From Obelidium mucronatum (Eukaryota; Chytridiomycota; Chytridiomycetes; Chytridiales; Chytriomycetaceae): 64,000 nucleotides of DNA. Under the pieces are notes generated by a model. The model ran no database searches. It was not told where the DNA came from and worked only from the letters and a program-made list of their open reading frames with translations. The position numbers were made by a program, and so were the translations under genes. Location: positions 19,278-83,277 of the forward strand of contig JAIVFH010000131.1 of assembly GCA_025765595.1 (NCBI GenBank), given 5' to 3'. Shown here one piece after another: positions 43,821-55,152 of the stretch (positions within the stretch are counted from its first letter, which is position 1; every line of letters starts with the position of its first letter).

Positions 43821-45380
43821 TTATTTTTTATCCTGGTCCGGTTGTGAACAAATCAGCCACCGCATTATAATAACAAAGTCTGATATATCATACAATTTAT
43901 CAGCATTTGGACCATTGGCTCCCATTGGAGGGGCTCTTGTGATGTGAAAATCAAGATCGCCAGGTAATTTCTTGCTTTTTCCCAGCTGAGGGCGACTGAC
44001 AAACTTGCTTAGGCTGTTGTACATACCCAACTCTTTGACAAGGTTTTCCGTTTGTTGCAAATACATTCCATTTTTAGGAGTTTGACTTGCAGCAGCACTG
44101 GAGGATATGTTTCGATTCAAAATTGCTTGGTAATCAATGCTCAATCCTCGTTCGATCGTTGGCGCACTAATTAATCCAGCAGAAAGGCTGCTTTTTCGTC
44201 TTGCAAGGTTACTGGCAGCAGTACCAGTGGCGATTTTGCCCGTGATTTCAGCAAGAACTGCCTTCTTTTTTTCGGCTGCTGCCACTAGGCTGGCCCATTC
44301 ACGACTTTGTTCCCAACTCTCTACATGGATTTTTCTCCATCCGAGCCGTGCTTCCCCCTCGCGATACAATCCGCATGATATTCCTTGGCTTTCGACTGGA
44401 ACATGAATTGTACCGTTCCTTTGACATTTCTTCATCTTGTTCTTCTTTGTTGTCTCCTTTCTTGCGACGATTTCAGCATTCTCGCTTGATTGTGGAACAA
44501 TGTCCTTGGATCCTTTCATTGCCGACTTTATAGGTTGTTGTTGTTGCTGCTGCTGTTGTGAATGCGGTCCTTTCGGTAGCATTCCTCCTCGCTTGTTGAC
44601 AATAATGTTGATAAATTTCTCATAACGCGCAAACTGAAGTTCATTGAGAAGAGATGAAGTGAGCATGCGAGAAAGATTGAATCCAATAGGAACATTTCTA
44701 TTGATTCCATCGCCATGATACAGTAGTTTGCTGCGTGCGGCACTTGTTGGAGGAGACGGGCGTGTAGATGGACTGCCGGGTTTTGAATCGATTGGGGACG
44801 TGATAGTTACTCTGCTTCCGTTTCGATGGCCATCGTTGTAGGGAGAACCCGAGCGTGGGCGTTGGGGTGGGGCCAGGAGTGGAGTCTCTTCTTCTTGTTC
44901 TTGGATGTTGTCGCTGAACTTGATTGTGCTTTTGCGTTCGGTGACACTCGGCGATGAAAGCCGCGGGTTCGAAGAGCCCGGGTGCACCGGCTCTTCGCCC
45001 ATGATCGACGGGCCGCGCTTCGCGATTCTGTCGAGGAACGAGTTGACTTCGTCGCTGATGCCGGCGGCGAAGCTCGCGTGTTTTGCGGCTTTGAGCGTCG
45101 CCCGCCGCTGCGCGCGGCCGTGCGGCGGCGGCGGCGGCGGCGCGTAGCCGGCAGAGTCGTCGTCGTCGGCGTTTTCGTCTTTGTCTTTGCGCTCGTCTGC
45201 CTCGTCTGTTTCTGCGAGGCTTTTGCGGCGCCCAGTCGAGTAAAGCCCAGTCGAATAAAGCCCAGTCGCCTTGGCCGCCGGCGCGCTGCTGAAGATTGTG
45301 CTGCGCCTCTCAGCGCGGAGCATGGTCGTCTCGCCGGCAGCGCGGGGAACGATCGACGCCACCACGGGAACTGATGCCAT
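43821..45380 (-). CDS. Large disordered protein, unknown function, with a transposon-derived C-terminus
   Basis: 519 residues in one frame. The N-terminus is Ala/Ser-rich with a duplicated GLYSTGLYSTG and a poly-Pro run. Much of the rest is low complexity: Ser/Pro/Arg-rich parts, an 8-Gln run and a basic KKNKMKKCQR. Ordered patches are SSLLNELQFARYEKFINIIVNKRGGML and KLYDISDFVIIMRW. The last residues LICSQPDQDKK come from the right inverted repeat of the transposon, so the original C-terminus has been replaced. The 5' 400 bp are extremely GC-rich. No family was recognised; cytoskeletal or signalling scaffold is only a guess. Confidence 0.55.
   Translation of the reverse strand: MASVPVVASIVPRAAGETTMLRAERRSTIFSSAPAAKATGLYSTGLYSTGRRKSLAETDEADERKDKDENADDDDSAGYAPPPPPPHGRAQRRATLKAAKHASFAAGISDEVNSFLDRIAKRGPSIMGEEPVHPGSSNPRLSSPSVTERKSTIKFSDNIQEQEEETPLLAPPQRPRSGSPYNDGHRNGSRVTITSPIDSKPGSPSTRPSPPTSAARSKLLYHGDGINRNVPIGFNLSRMLTSSLLNELQFARYEKFINIIVNKRGGMLPKGPHSQQQQQQQQPIKSAMKGSKDIVPQSSENAEIVARKETTKKNKMKKCQRNGTIHVPVESQGISCGLYREGEARLGWRKIHVESWEQSREWASLVAAAEKKKAVLAEITGKIATGTAASNLARRKSSLSAGLISAPTIERGLSIDYQAILNRNISSSAAASQTPKNGMYLQQTENLVKELGMYNSLSKFVSRPQLGKSKKLPGDLDFHITRAPPMGANGPNADKLYDISDFVIIMRWLICSQPDQDKK
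43836..43857 (-). repeat. Right 22-bp terminal inverted repeat
   Basis: Exact inverted match to 41330-41351. Read on the minus strand it encodes LICSQPD of the neighbouring gene's C-terminus. Confidence 0.9.
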
Positions 45381-45570
45381 TGAATTGCGGAAATTGTTGG
45401 GAAATTGTAAATCTTTCGTGTTTTAGGGTTTCACTGACACTCGGGCGGGCTGAGAAGACTAAAGTTGTAAGCTGCGGCGTTTACACTTTGTGCCGAGCGG
45501 GAAATAATCAAGAATCATACGAGCTGTCAAAAACTGAAAACAACAAAAAAAACATAAAAACAAAAACACA

Positions 45571-46032
45571 ATGACAACCAAAAGCTGTCATCCAATGAGC
45601 ATCTCAAACCTTGTTATTTATCCCTCTGAAGCCACCGCCTTCACAGCAGATGATGATGCCACAGACACTGATACGGACGGCGAAAACACGCTGACACCTT
45701 TCAGTCAGAACCCCACAGTCAGAAAGCAAACTCAGCTTCCCAAACGCACCATACCTCTTCCACGCGCGACATACCATCACCCCCTCAACATCAAAATTCT
45801 GAATACAGATTGGAAACAACAGGAACAACGCAAAACAACAAGCCATGCCTATGAATGCACCCAATGTCCTCGCGTTTTCAACAAGCTACATTATCTCAAT
45901 GCTCATTTGGTCACTCATTCCTCCAACTTTGCTTTTTGTTGTACATTTAGTGATTGTTTTGCGAAATTCAGGAGAAGTCAAGATTTGAGACGACATTGTC
46001 GGCTTGAATCGCATGGTACTGCTTGTGAATAA
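45571..46032 (+). CDS. Small C2H2 zinc-finger protein
   Basis: 153 residues. The N-terminal 90 are acidic and Thr-rich. Two adjacent fingers end the protein: YECTQCPRVFNKLHYLNAHL with HX3H spacing, and FCCTFSDCFAKFRRSQDLRRHC ending in LESH. A two-finger C-terminal array is typical of a sequence-specific DNA-binding regulator. It is divergent from the 45380 gene with about 190 bp between start codons. Confidence 0.7.
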   Translation: MTTKSCHPMSISNLVIYPSEATAFTADDDATDTDTDGENTLTPFSQNPTVRKQTQLPKRTIPLPRATYHHPLNIKILNTDWKQQEQRKTTSHAYECTQCPRVFNKLHYLNAHLVTHSSNFAFCCTFSDCFAKFRRSQDLRRHCRLESHGTACE

Positions 46033-46595
46033 AGACTTTCATGTTCTAAATCACTGATTAAAAAAGGTCTGAAAGGTTTTTATTGCATTGGTTGATTGGG
46101 GCATTGGACCTGGATATTATTCCGCTGTGCCACATTGACTCCGAACTCCACAATTGGATAGTTCCACCATAAAAAACACAAGGACTTATTCCACTCATAA
46201 ATACTCACACGAACTATTTTCAATCAACAAATGCAACATGAAAAAAACTCCTTTTTGGGTTCTACTTGTCGTTTTAATCCACCATTCCACCAATCAGATT
46301 GGACCAATTTGCTATCTCCGTTTCGTTTATAAACCGCCCCTCTCTCCTCATTACTGAAAAACAATTTGTGTCTCGTTGCTGTACCTAGCAGCTTACCTGG
46401 TGAATACCTTTCCGCAACGCGATCTATAGGTAATTTTGTCTCGTTGCCGTCTACCACTCGACACGGTGCTTACCTTTACGCAACTCGATCTCGAGCTAGA
46501 ACACTGCTGTTCCGACTCACAATTTCGATACGAGCCAATCCAAAATAACCCATCAAACACTGTCATTACATAACCCAGAACACCCTTTTCACCTG
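46033..46595. other. Intergenic, with a degenerate direct repeat
   Basis: About 560 bp. TGTCTCGTTGCTGTACC… (from about 46369) and TGTCTCGTTGCCGTCTACC… (from about 46438) are diverged copies of a roughly 65-bp stretch, both including CTTACCT and ACGCAACTCGATC-like pieces. Nothing coding is recognised. Confidence 0.4.
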
Positions 46596-47040
46596 ATGGC
46601 TGACGTTGGACTTGATCAACTCACCTTGGAAGATGAACCATCACCCATCCTATCTTCACCTAGATTTGCGAAAAGCAGTTGACGGAGTAGACGACCAAAA
46701 CCTTCAAAGAAGGCTCGCCAACGCGATTAATTCGCATATGCTTACATCTGGTTGCTATGATCCGAGACGACAAGCACAATTTCCAGACCCTGAGGATACA
46801 GATGAAAACAACAACCCAGTTCGTTGGACCCTGGGACGTCGTCGAGAGATGATGAACAGACTTTCTCCCTTCTATTATGAGCTGTGGCGTGTACCAATTG
46901 ACTTCACCATCGAAAAGTTGTTAGAAACCCTTGACCAACTCAATGACTGGGGCTCGTACTATTTACAAATTGTGCATATCATTGACAATGAACACGTCCT
47001 GATCAAGCATCCTCCAGGTCTCCAATATCGAAATGGTTAA
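46596..47040 (+). CDS. Small hypothetical protein, frame or start uncertain
   Basis: From ATG 46596 one frame reads MADVGLDQLTLEDEPSPILS and stops near 46680. The longer frame (46633-47040) reads …LRKAVDGVDDQNLQRRLANA, RWTLGRRREMMNRLSPFYYE and ENHVLI-like beta strands to a stop at 47040. Either the second ATG is used, or one base near 46675 is wrong and both parts form one protein of about 147 residues. No family was recognised. Confidence 0.45.
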
Positions 47041-47244
47041 TCTCAGTGTGTGGCGTTTCATGCTCTGTTGTAGTTTCTCAGTTATTAAAAAGATCGAGTT
47101 TCAATACATCAAATCAAATAAAAATTTTTTCGTTAACATGTATGGTTACCCGACTTACATTTGATTCAAATACATTACCAGATTCCATTGTACTGCCATG
47201 ATTATTTCTTTTTAAGAGTATTATGGATCAGACCGTCAGACTCT

Positions 47245-50200
47245 TTATTCGACAGTTTCCAAAAACGATGTGACAGTGAGAAAATACCGATCCATGGATT
47301 CTCGAAACCGATTCTTGTATTGACGCGGTGACAGAATCGTCGGTTGTATCGTTCCCACCGCCAAGAATTCCAGTCTCCTTGACCCAACTCTCAAGTTTCT
47401 TGTCCCACGTGAATGTTCTCATGTAATCTGCAAACAAAAACACAAATTATGAGTTATTTCCAGATAATTCTGAGCAGAAGCTTTTTTTTTTTTGGCTTTC
47501 TTTCTTACCAACAATGCCAACAACCAGTTCCTTCTTTTCCTCATCGATCCCAACCAATAAAGAATAATCCATGACGTCCATTTTTGCTAAAAAGAGTGTA
47601 TCGTTCCAAACAGATGCTCGCAGTATTCGCTTCGAGTATTCGCGTATAAAAATGGGAGATTCGCATAAATCTTTTGCAAAGAGATGACAGTGTCAATACC
47701 AATCACAAAGAGAAAAGAGCGGCAGTCAATTGTATACTAACATTCCAACAAATTTTCATCCAGTAAAACTTGATTTTGATGCCCCGTGGATTGCACATGC
47801 CGATTTCTCATGGACCCCTTCAGATCGAATATTCGAGACACTTTGCGCTCAAAGAAAAGGTTCTCCATCACAAGAACGTCCATTTTTAGTGACTTATTGG
47901 TTGTTGGGTTCTTGAACGCGATTCTGTAAAACCCAAACAATTTTGCGAGTACAGTTGGGAGCTGGCAATAGAAACAATGTCAACGTGGCAAACAAAATAA
48001 AAAAATAACAACATCATATAAAGCAACTTGCCTTGTGAAAAAAGGCTTCTGATATATATGTGAAATAGTATGGCGCAAACTTCAATAGTGCCTCCATCTC
48101 CTGTCGAGATAGTTGCTTCAAAATCAAACGGTCATCTAAAATTCAATTTTTAAAATCACAGACCCATGTATGTAACGCGAAAAAAAAGCGATGAAGAATC
48201 ATTACCTCGCGTTTTTAGAAAGGCGGCTCCAGATTTTCCACCCAGTGCGTCCCATTTCACACACCGCGACAACGTGTGCACAAAACTATCTTCAAATCCA
48301 CAATTACGTCTTAATGCATCGAATTGCTCAGCGTAAAATACTTTGCAGTCAAGCTTTGTGTTTCCATCCCAGAATTCTGAAGAAAAAAAGGAAAGCGACG
48401 ATGAGAAAAAAAAACACAATCAACAAGAATTTGCAAACTCAAAATCATTCTCACCAAATTTAATGTGGTGGCCTTTTCCGCTTGTTAGTTTTTCCTCGAT
48501 GTCTCCAGTCCCGTTACTCATGGCAGGGGCTTCTGAGGGTGCTGCCAATTCATCCTGTCCGTTATCGGCCAATGATTCAGAGGATGGATGCAGTTGCCAT
48601 TGTTTGAGTTTGTTTATATACTTGCTTGAGCTTGAATTTTTTTTTACCCCAAAGTGTTTGCGTTGATGTTTACGATTTCGCTGCAAAAACAGGAAGATTT
48701 ACCTCAGTGTGAATGCAATGATAGAACTGGGTTCATCTTCTCGCACGATTACCAAAGAGTCGTGAAATAAATGGTCCGAAGGCATTCTATAAAAACCAGA
48801 CGGTGAGTCAACCACATCAAAGACAAACTACTCACAATGGATATTCTAAAGGCGGCAAACTCGCAACAGAACCCGTCCACAAGGTTGATATCGTTTTCAA
48901 AATGGAAGCACGCTCTCCACTAGCGATCGGAACTGGATTCGAAAAGACCACAGCAGTCGGAAGATCCACGGTTTCCTCCAGTTCATTATTGGATGACGAA
49001 ATGCTTACGATGTTATTGCTCCTTCGATCGCCGCTACCGTTTCCGGATTCTTCTTCTTCCTCTGCTTCCATGGATTCGAGTCTCCATCTTGCAGCCATAG
49101 AGAAAACTGGAGGCGTCGATACTATTGGCAGAGGCTCAAAATCCGAGTTGACACCAATCAAAGACAATGCTGATTCAATGAAGATGGGATATGTCTCTTC
49201 ATGATTGTTTTCCTGGCTGCTGCTCTCTTCATCCAATGAAGCCGCCACAAGCTTTGACAAATCCAAGTCATCTGCATCTTGATGCTGCCGGATCATGAAA
49301 GACTGATTACTTCCGGTAGTAGTGGTAGTAGTAGTGGTAGCAGCAGTTTGAATCGCTTCCAGTTCCTCCAAGAAGTCATCAAACTGTTTGACAGGGCTGG
49401 ATCCAAGTTCAATTCGCATTTCCGCTTCTTTTAAATGATGTGTCGGTAGCAAAGGCGGAACTGCTGTATGATCCGAGAAAATATCTCTCAAATGGATGGA
49501 CCCAACAATCATTCGACGACTCAGGTTCTCTTTTGTCAAGTCTACTGTAAAGAAACTTCTTGCAAGGACTGAAAAGTCGTTTTCCCATTTCCCCACGTTT
49601 TCATAGAGGCTGTGAAGGACAGTGTTCAGCGCCAAGGAGTCTGTGTCGCTGCTAGATGTGAAGGATTGCTGAAGGAGTTGGAGAGCGGTTTTCTTTTCTG
49701 AAACTGCGCGTTTGGAGAGACCGTTTGAAAAGTCTTTGAAGAGAAGTACTTTGTCTTGGGGGAGTACTTCGTTGGAGAAGTGTTTGATGCGAGAAACCAC
49801 GGAATCATAGAATTTATGATTTGAGACCTTGAGAAAGGTGAGTTCAAGAAAAAAAAAGTAAATAATCCTTATAAGTGGTATACCTCCGTGATTCGTAATC
49901 CTGAGTTTTAAGCCGCAAACAAACGTCATGGCTGATTTGCATTTTCATTGAAGGTACCGACACTTCCAAGAGATCCAACGGCTCAAACTCAAACCTCACA
50001 ATAAACTTTTTATAAGCGAAAAAGCGAATATGCTCGCGATGGATATCGTGACTGCATTCCGGCAACTCCGCATTCCCAGTTTTGGCCATATAAAATATAA
50101 GTTCCAGATATTTCCCAAACGAGTAGTTGCATGAAGTTTGTGAGAGGAGAATAGTCGGTGTGCGTGACTTGCAATTTTTGCAATAGGTCCACATTTGGAT

Positions 50201-51634
50201 TCCATCTTGAGTTGAAATATCCAGCTGCTCCACAGTGACACTCAAGCGACCCTTCGCCGTGTGCGTAGCTTCGAAAGTGGCGGATCATTGGCAATCCACA
50301 TCCTTTCGTTGGGCACGTGGAATGGTTGTTGGTGCAGAGTTCTTTGATGTATGCGCCAACTGAAATATCCGTTTCAGAGTAGTATTCAATGACATGAAGC
50401 TCAGCTGGCTGACACGGGATCATTGTGTCAATGCAGATACTGGAAAACAGAAATACAATCTTTTGATAATTGAAGGGGGAAAGAGAGTCTAATTTTTCAT
50501 AGTATGGAGCGCTATTGCTCTCGAGTGAGGATATCAGTTGATCTTGTACAGCAGTAGAAGAAGCCATGGAAACGGTATCCAGCGGGATATTTTTGAGCTG
50601 GTTTAGCTTCGCAAGAATATATGGGACTGGGTATGTGACATAGGGAGAAACGCTGAGACAGGTTGATTCGTACTTTTTCAGAGCCAGCTGGAGTCGACTT
50701 GTTCCATCATCACAAGGGGCGCTCGCGACTGGTTTTAAATCCTCAGATTCCTCAACCATCAAAAAAGCGAGTTCATCCTGCAAAAACGCCCTTTCCACAT
50801 GAATATTGTAGGACGCAAACGCCACAATACTCATGACGCTTTTGATGGTAACAAGATCCGAAAACGTTGCCCCCCTCAAGATAATTGTCCCAATCCTTTC
50901 TTTGGGACATCCTTCCAAATACACAAACGATTTGCGCGTTCCTTCAATCAAAGGGTCGTCAAAAACACGCACAGAGTACCTTCCAAATAGCCCGACTGAA
51001 GATTCAATCAATTGATCAAATGATTTGACAATTGTGGAACCACTGCATCGAGCTACTGCTTCCAGGATTTCTGGTTTCACATTCGTACATAGCGATACGC
51101 GCGCCCTTACAAAAAGATCCAATGCAATTCGCGACACATTCCCACCGACAAGGACTACAGCGGGCCTGAGCGATATAATGCGACCCATCAGGAGATGCAG
51201 GTAGTCCTTCTCCTGCGCCAACACCGTCTCCAGAGACACGTATTGGAAATGCTGACTCGATCGTTGGTATTCGAGGGGGAAAGCAATTGTAAGTATCCGT
51301 GGGTTCTCAATGGTTTCAAGCATGGACTTGTGGGCCACTCGTTTACTAAAGACAAGTCCATCGACAAACTCTGATGATTCCGGGACGGATCCAGGGACTT
51401 TTTTATTTTGAGTTGGTTCCGGAGATCGAATGCGCCGCCGGCTTCGCTTTTGCCTGTGTTTGAGGTAAAGTTGCTGTTGTTGTTGTAGTTGGTTTGGGTT
51501 GTGAGGGCTTCAACGGCGATGGTTCCAAGGGATGCGATCACTAAGTCCCAGGGAGTTGTGTCTGGAAGGGAAACTTGGTCTGTGATGAGTTGACGAGTCA
51601 AACGCAAGAGATGGTCTGCTCCAAATTGTTCCAT
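47245..51634 (-). CDS. FAB1: Fab1/PIKfyve phosphatidylinositol-3-phosphate 5-kinase (no FYVE domain)
   Basis: Makes PI(3,5)P2 on vacuolar and endosomal membranes. In order: TCP-1-like domain (LKIKK … [29 protein letters not shown]), the Cys-rich repeat region ([49 protein letters not shown]), a long disordered linker with poly-Thr, and the PIP kinase ([67 protein letters not shown]). It starts at [12 protein letters not shown] with no FYVE finger upstream. Three single-base frame breaks disturb it, all at short homopolymers: 51399-51404 (A6 where A7 fits), 50250-50252 and 47354-47356 (one G too many). True stop 47245. Since flanking sequence is well conserved, assembly errors are likelier than decay. 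Many short introns. Confidence 0.85.
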
Positions 51635-51801
51635 TTTGGAACGATGAATAATTCGATTTTTGATACACAGTAGTGTGATTCGATTTAGTAATTAGGCTTA
51701 TTCCTCTTTCTAATTGTGTATTTGTTATGTAAGTAACTCGACGGAATAGAAGATGCTTTTTTAGATCTATTATTTGTTTTAAACGTGACAAAACTCATCC
51801 A

Positions 51802-52696
51802 ATGTCTCTCTCGCCCGACTACTGCCCCGTCTACGCCCCCTTCTTCGGAGTCATGGGCTGCACTGCTGCCATCGTATTTAGTTGTACGTGTAATTCTAAC
51901 CCAGCGCGGCTTCCGCCAGACTTTACTTAACTCGCCTTCTTAAAAACCAAGGCTTTGGAGCCGCCTACGGAACCGCAAAGTCCGGAGTTGGTATTTCCGC
52001 GATGGGTGTGATGCGTCCTGAACAAGTGATGAAGAACATTGTGCCTGTAGTCATGGTAACGTGTTGTTGTTGTTTTTTTTCCACGGTGTCTTGACCTCAA
52101 ACCTCCTCCTCCTCTCTCTTGATTTCAAATAGGCTGGTATCATTGGTATTTATGGACTTGTAGTATCGGTTCTAGTCAGTGGAAACTGTGAGTTCTCTTG
52201 TTTGGATCTTCACGTGGTGGTGTTTTTTGCCGATCCCTAAAACCAAATGCCTACAAAACAATACATACATACACCGTAATCAGTAAGCTCGAGGATGACG
52301 CTGTTTGCTGCGTTTATTCAGTTGGGTGCTGGATTGAGTGTTGGACTCAGTGGTCTCGCAGCTGGGTTCGCCGTTGGTGTTGTTGGAGATGCTGGTGTCC
52401 GTGGAACAGCTCAACAACCGCGTCTTTACGTCGGTATGTGTTTTTTATAGCTTGAAAACGCGCTCTGCTGTTTTTTATTTATTTATTAATATGGCACTTT
52501 TTTTTTTTTTTTTTGTTTAGGAATGATTTTGATTCTCATTTTCGCTGAAGTCTTGGGTTTATATGGATTGATTGTTGCTCTTATCTTGAACACCAAAGCT
52601 TCTGCAGGTTAGTTTGTACATTACATTTTTTGTTACAAGTGCAGAGTGTTTTAGTATGTTGAAATTGCTGTCACAGGTGGTGCTTGCTCCATTTAA
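51802..52696 (+). CDS. VMA3: V-ATPase proteolipid subunit c (Vma3-type)
   Basis: Six exons: 51802-51883, 51952-52055, 52133-52187, 52284-52433, 52521-52607 and 52677-52696. The 16-kDa proteolipid forms the proton-carrying rotor of the vacuolar ATPase. Four TM helices are visible: [16 protein letters not shown], then [14 protein letters not shown] with [46 protein letters not shown], and [19 protein letters not shown], which contains the essential Glu (FAEVLGLYG). QQPRLYVGM matches the family exactly. All junctions are GT-AG and keep the frame. Confidence 0.93.
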
Positions 52697-52893
52697 ATTC
52701 ATACAAACGCGTTCATAAAAACAAACTTGAAACATGTAATCAAAACCAAACAATCCACCGCCAAAAATCTGCCATACTTTTTTTGATGTCCTGCTTCATG
52801 GCAAAATAAAAAATCTTGTTCCAGAACTCTTGGCCTTAAATATCGTATTATTATATATCTTCTTCAAACGCCCCCATCAAAAAAAAGACAATA

Positions 52894-55105
52894 TCAGAGT
52901 AAGCGCTTTTCCACCGAGGATCCCTTTTCTTCAAACTCAGCTTTAGAGATCCACATTTGTTGAAAGTTTCCAACAGAAGCGAGAATAGAACCGCCAATCC
53001 AAGACGCGTACTTTCGTTCAATAGGGGATCCAGGTGTGTGAATACGATTCTTCAACTGCAAATAGAATAAGTGGTAAGAAAACAAACTGCTTGCTTTTTT
53101 TTTTTTTTTCAAAAAAAAAGAAAGAGAGAGCAACTCACCCCTACCCCATGACCCATTGTATTGCTCAACCGCTCAGCGAATCCAGGAATCATGGTGTTTC
53201 CACCACATAAAACCACGTTCTGGAATAATGTGGCGCGAACATCAGGGTCGCAAGCGTTTAAACTAGAGAGTATTAACTGTTGAATGCCAGCGGCTGATCC
53301 ATCCGCAAATTGAGGGCTCTGTTAAGAGATGCGGTGATTTTTTTTATATGTACATATGTAGAAGAGGAAAAGTATGAAAATGTGCTCAAAAAAACAAAAC
53401 AAAAAATACTGACCGTTGCTGGGTTAAAGAGAACTTCTGGCAATTTGAATCTTTCCAATCCAAAAGAGTTATTGTATCCATCTGGAAATTCAAACGGTTT
53501 CGGTGGCCGTTGGTTTAGGTATCTGTTTGTGTTGAGAGAAAATGAGTAAGAAACACGTCGTATGACCATTGCCTTTGACGATCAAGAAAACAAAGAAAAG
53601 GAAACACTAAACTGTTGTTGATATCCACCCGGAGAAACCTCGGCAACAGTCTCCTTGAATTCAGTCAAGACTCGCTGAGTAGCAAGATCGTGAAATGACT
53701 TTGTAGCGTTGCGTTGCAAAACGACATCAGCAGGAGGTTTCTGACCAGGATCCACAGGCACCTTCTTTTTAACCATGTAATGAGGAACGACATTGATTTG
53801 GTTTGCTTCCAAAAAGGTTTTTGCATAAAAGGAGACTGCGTTTCCAGCAACGACTGATTTTTGGATGGCTATTCTCCATTGATGATGGGAGAGAACTTTA
53901 GGAGATTTTATCACATGGTTTTTTTTGACATACCCTTCTTTAGCACGAATCCATCGACAACGGGAACGACAGATGTGGTTTCAGCGCCCGAATCAATGAC
54001 CAATGCAGTTTGTTTTCCAGCGCAGAAACTGCTCATTTAAATTAATGATAGGTGATGGAAACATAATGGTATGATTTATGATTCCGCCTTCGGCGATTGA
54101 TTAAAAAAAAAAGAATACACCGCCTTCGGCGGTGAGAACCGCCTTCGGCGGTATGATTCCGCCTTCGGCGATTGATAAAAAAAACAGAATTTCGGCGGTA
54201 GGATTCCGCCTTCGACGATTAATTTAAAAAAAAAGAAAACACCGCCTTCAGCGGTAGGATTCCGCCTTTGGCGATAAATTAAAAATAAGAATACACCGCC
54301 TTCGGCGGTGAGAACCGCCTTCGGCGGCATGGTTCCGCCTTCGGCGATAAATTAAAAAAAAAAAGAATACCGCCTTCGGCGGTATGATATCGCCTTCGGC
54401 GATAGATAAAAAAAGAATACACCGCTTTCGGCGGTATGATTCCGCCTTCGTCGATAGATGAAAAAAAAAGAATACACCCACCGCCTTCGGCGGTATGATC
54501 CCGCCTTCGGCGAAATAAACGAAAGAAACGGTAAAAGAAAAAAACATACGAAGCCATGGTAGCACTCTTTGCAATATAAAAAGCAGGAGTCTGAAACTTT
54601 TCAAAAGCGAGTTCAACGAGTTTCTCACGAACATCTCTTGTATTCCAAGCAGCTTCAGTAATCAAAGGCCATGTTCTGAAGACTCCACGTGTAGACGATC
54701 CTTGTAGGTATAATCCCACAATGCTTCCAGCGCGTCCCAATCATGCACTTGAAATCAAAAGAAAGAAAGAAAGAAAGAAGAAACTTATTCGAGTTATTTG
54801 TCAGTAGAACAGAAGTGTTTTGAGTACCCAGGCCGTTGTGCATCGCATGCTTCACTTCGACGCCCTCGCGCCACTGAAAGATCTGCGCCTCGCCAATGTA
54901 CTTTTTGCCCGCCTGGGCATCGACGCCGACGCCGACGGCGGCCTGGAAACACGGCGCGCGGCGCATCGTCGCCCGCAAAGCCGGCTTTCATCGAAGCGCC
55001 GCCGACGTCAAAGACGAGCGCAGAGACGTTGTCTGTGTTGTGACTTGTTTAGTTTTCGTTTGGCTTCTGTCTGCAGTTGTTCAACGCACCGCTGCCAATC
55101 GCCAT
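52894..55105 (-). CDS. ARP4: Actin-related protein 4 (Arp4/BAF53 type)
   Basis: Nuclear actin-related protein of chromatin remodelling and NuA4-type complexes. Exon 1 (55105-55090) is MAIGS; exon 2 starts at 55032 with [28 protein letters not shown]. Later come [58 protein letters not shown] and LFNPATV, and the C-terminus [22 protein letters not shown] with [13 protein letters not shown], all closely Arp4-like. One base appears inserted in exon 2 near 54942 (the frame changes after AVFP to [10 protein letters not shown]). One intron (about 54023-54551) is filled with GC hairpins. Exon 2 is GC-rich. The start codon is 47 bp from the divergent ABC transporter. Confidence 0.85.
54065..54515 (-). 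repeat. Array of about 17 GC hairpins filling one Arp4 intron
   Basis: The plus strand repeats a unit of roughly 60 bp: ACCGCCTTCGGCGGT, a 6-base spacer such as ATGATT, CCGCCTTCGGCGATAGAT, then an A-rich run ending GAATAC. Each unit is thus a double hairpin. Stems are mostly perfect. One arm (ATCGCCTTCGGCGAT) shows the same compensatory change as in the PRCC intron. In the transcript the loop reads GAA. The whole intron is about 530 bp, ten times its neighbours. Confidence 0.9.
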
Positions 55106-55152
55106 TTAGTTTATTTAATTAATTATTTAATTTACTTTATTTTGATTTATTA

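Larger units (their letters stand above)
41330..43857. mobile_element. TIR transposon with an integrase-like (rve/Ginger-type) transposase and a Cys-rich second ORF
   Basis: 2528 bp bounded by perfect 22-bp inverted repeats (41330-41351 and 43836-43857), beginning GCTGATTTGTTCACAACC. Inside each end lie A/C-rich (left) and T/G-rich (right) runs such as ACAAACAAAC, mirror images of each other. It carries a plus-strand DDE integrase-like gene and a convergent minus-strand Cys-rich ORF. No clear target duplication is seen beyond a possible 2-bp GC. The right end lies in the 3' end of the gene at 43821-45380 and supplies its last codons and stop. The left end lies 96 bp upstream of the pseudokinase start. 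Confidence 0.8.

Noticed and set aside
44960..44995. CGGGTTCGAAGAGCCCG resembles the T arm of a tRNA
   Set aside because: It lies inside a coding frame, and no acceptor stem, D arm or anticodon arm can be formed around it.
54065..54515. Regularly spaced palindromes resembling a CRISPR array
   Set aside because: Repeats and spacers are both repeated, spacers are A-rich and similar, and the array lies within an intron of a eukaryotic gene.
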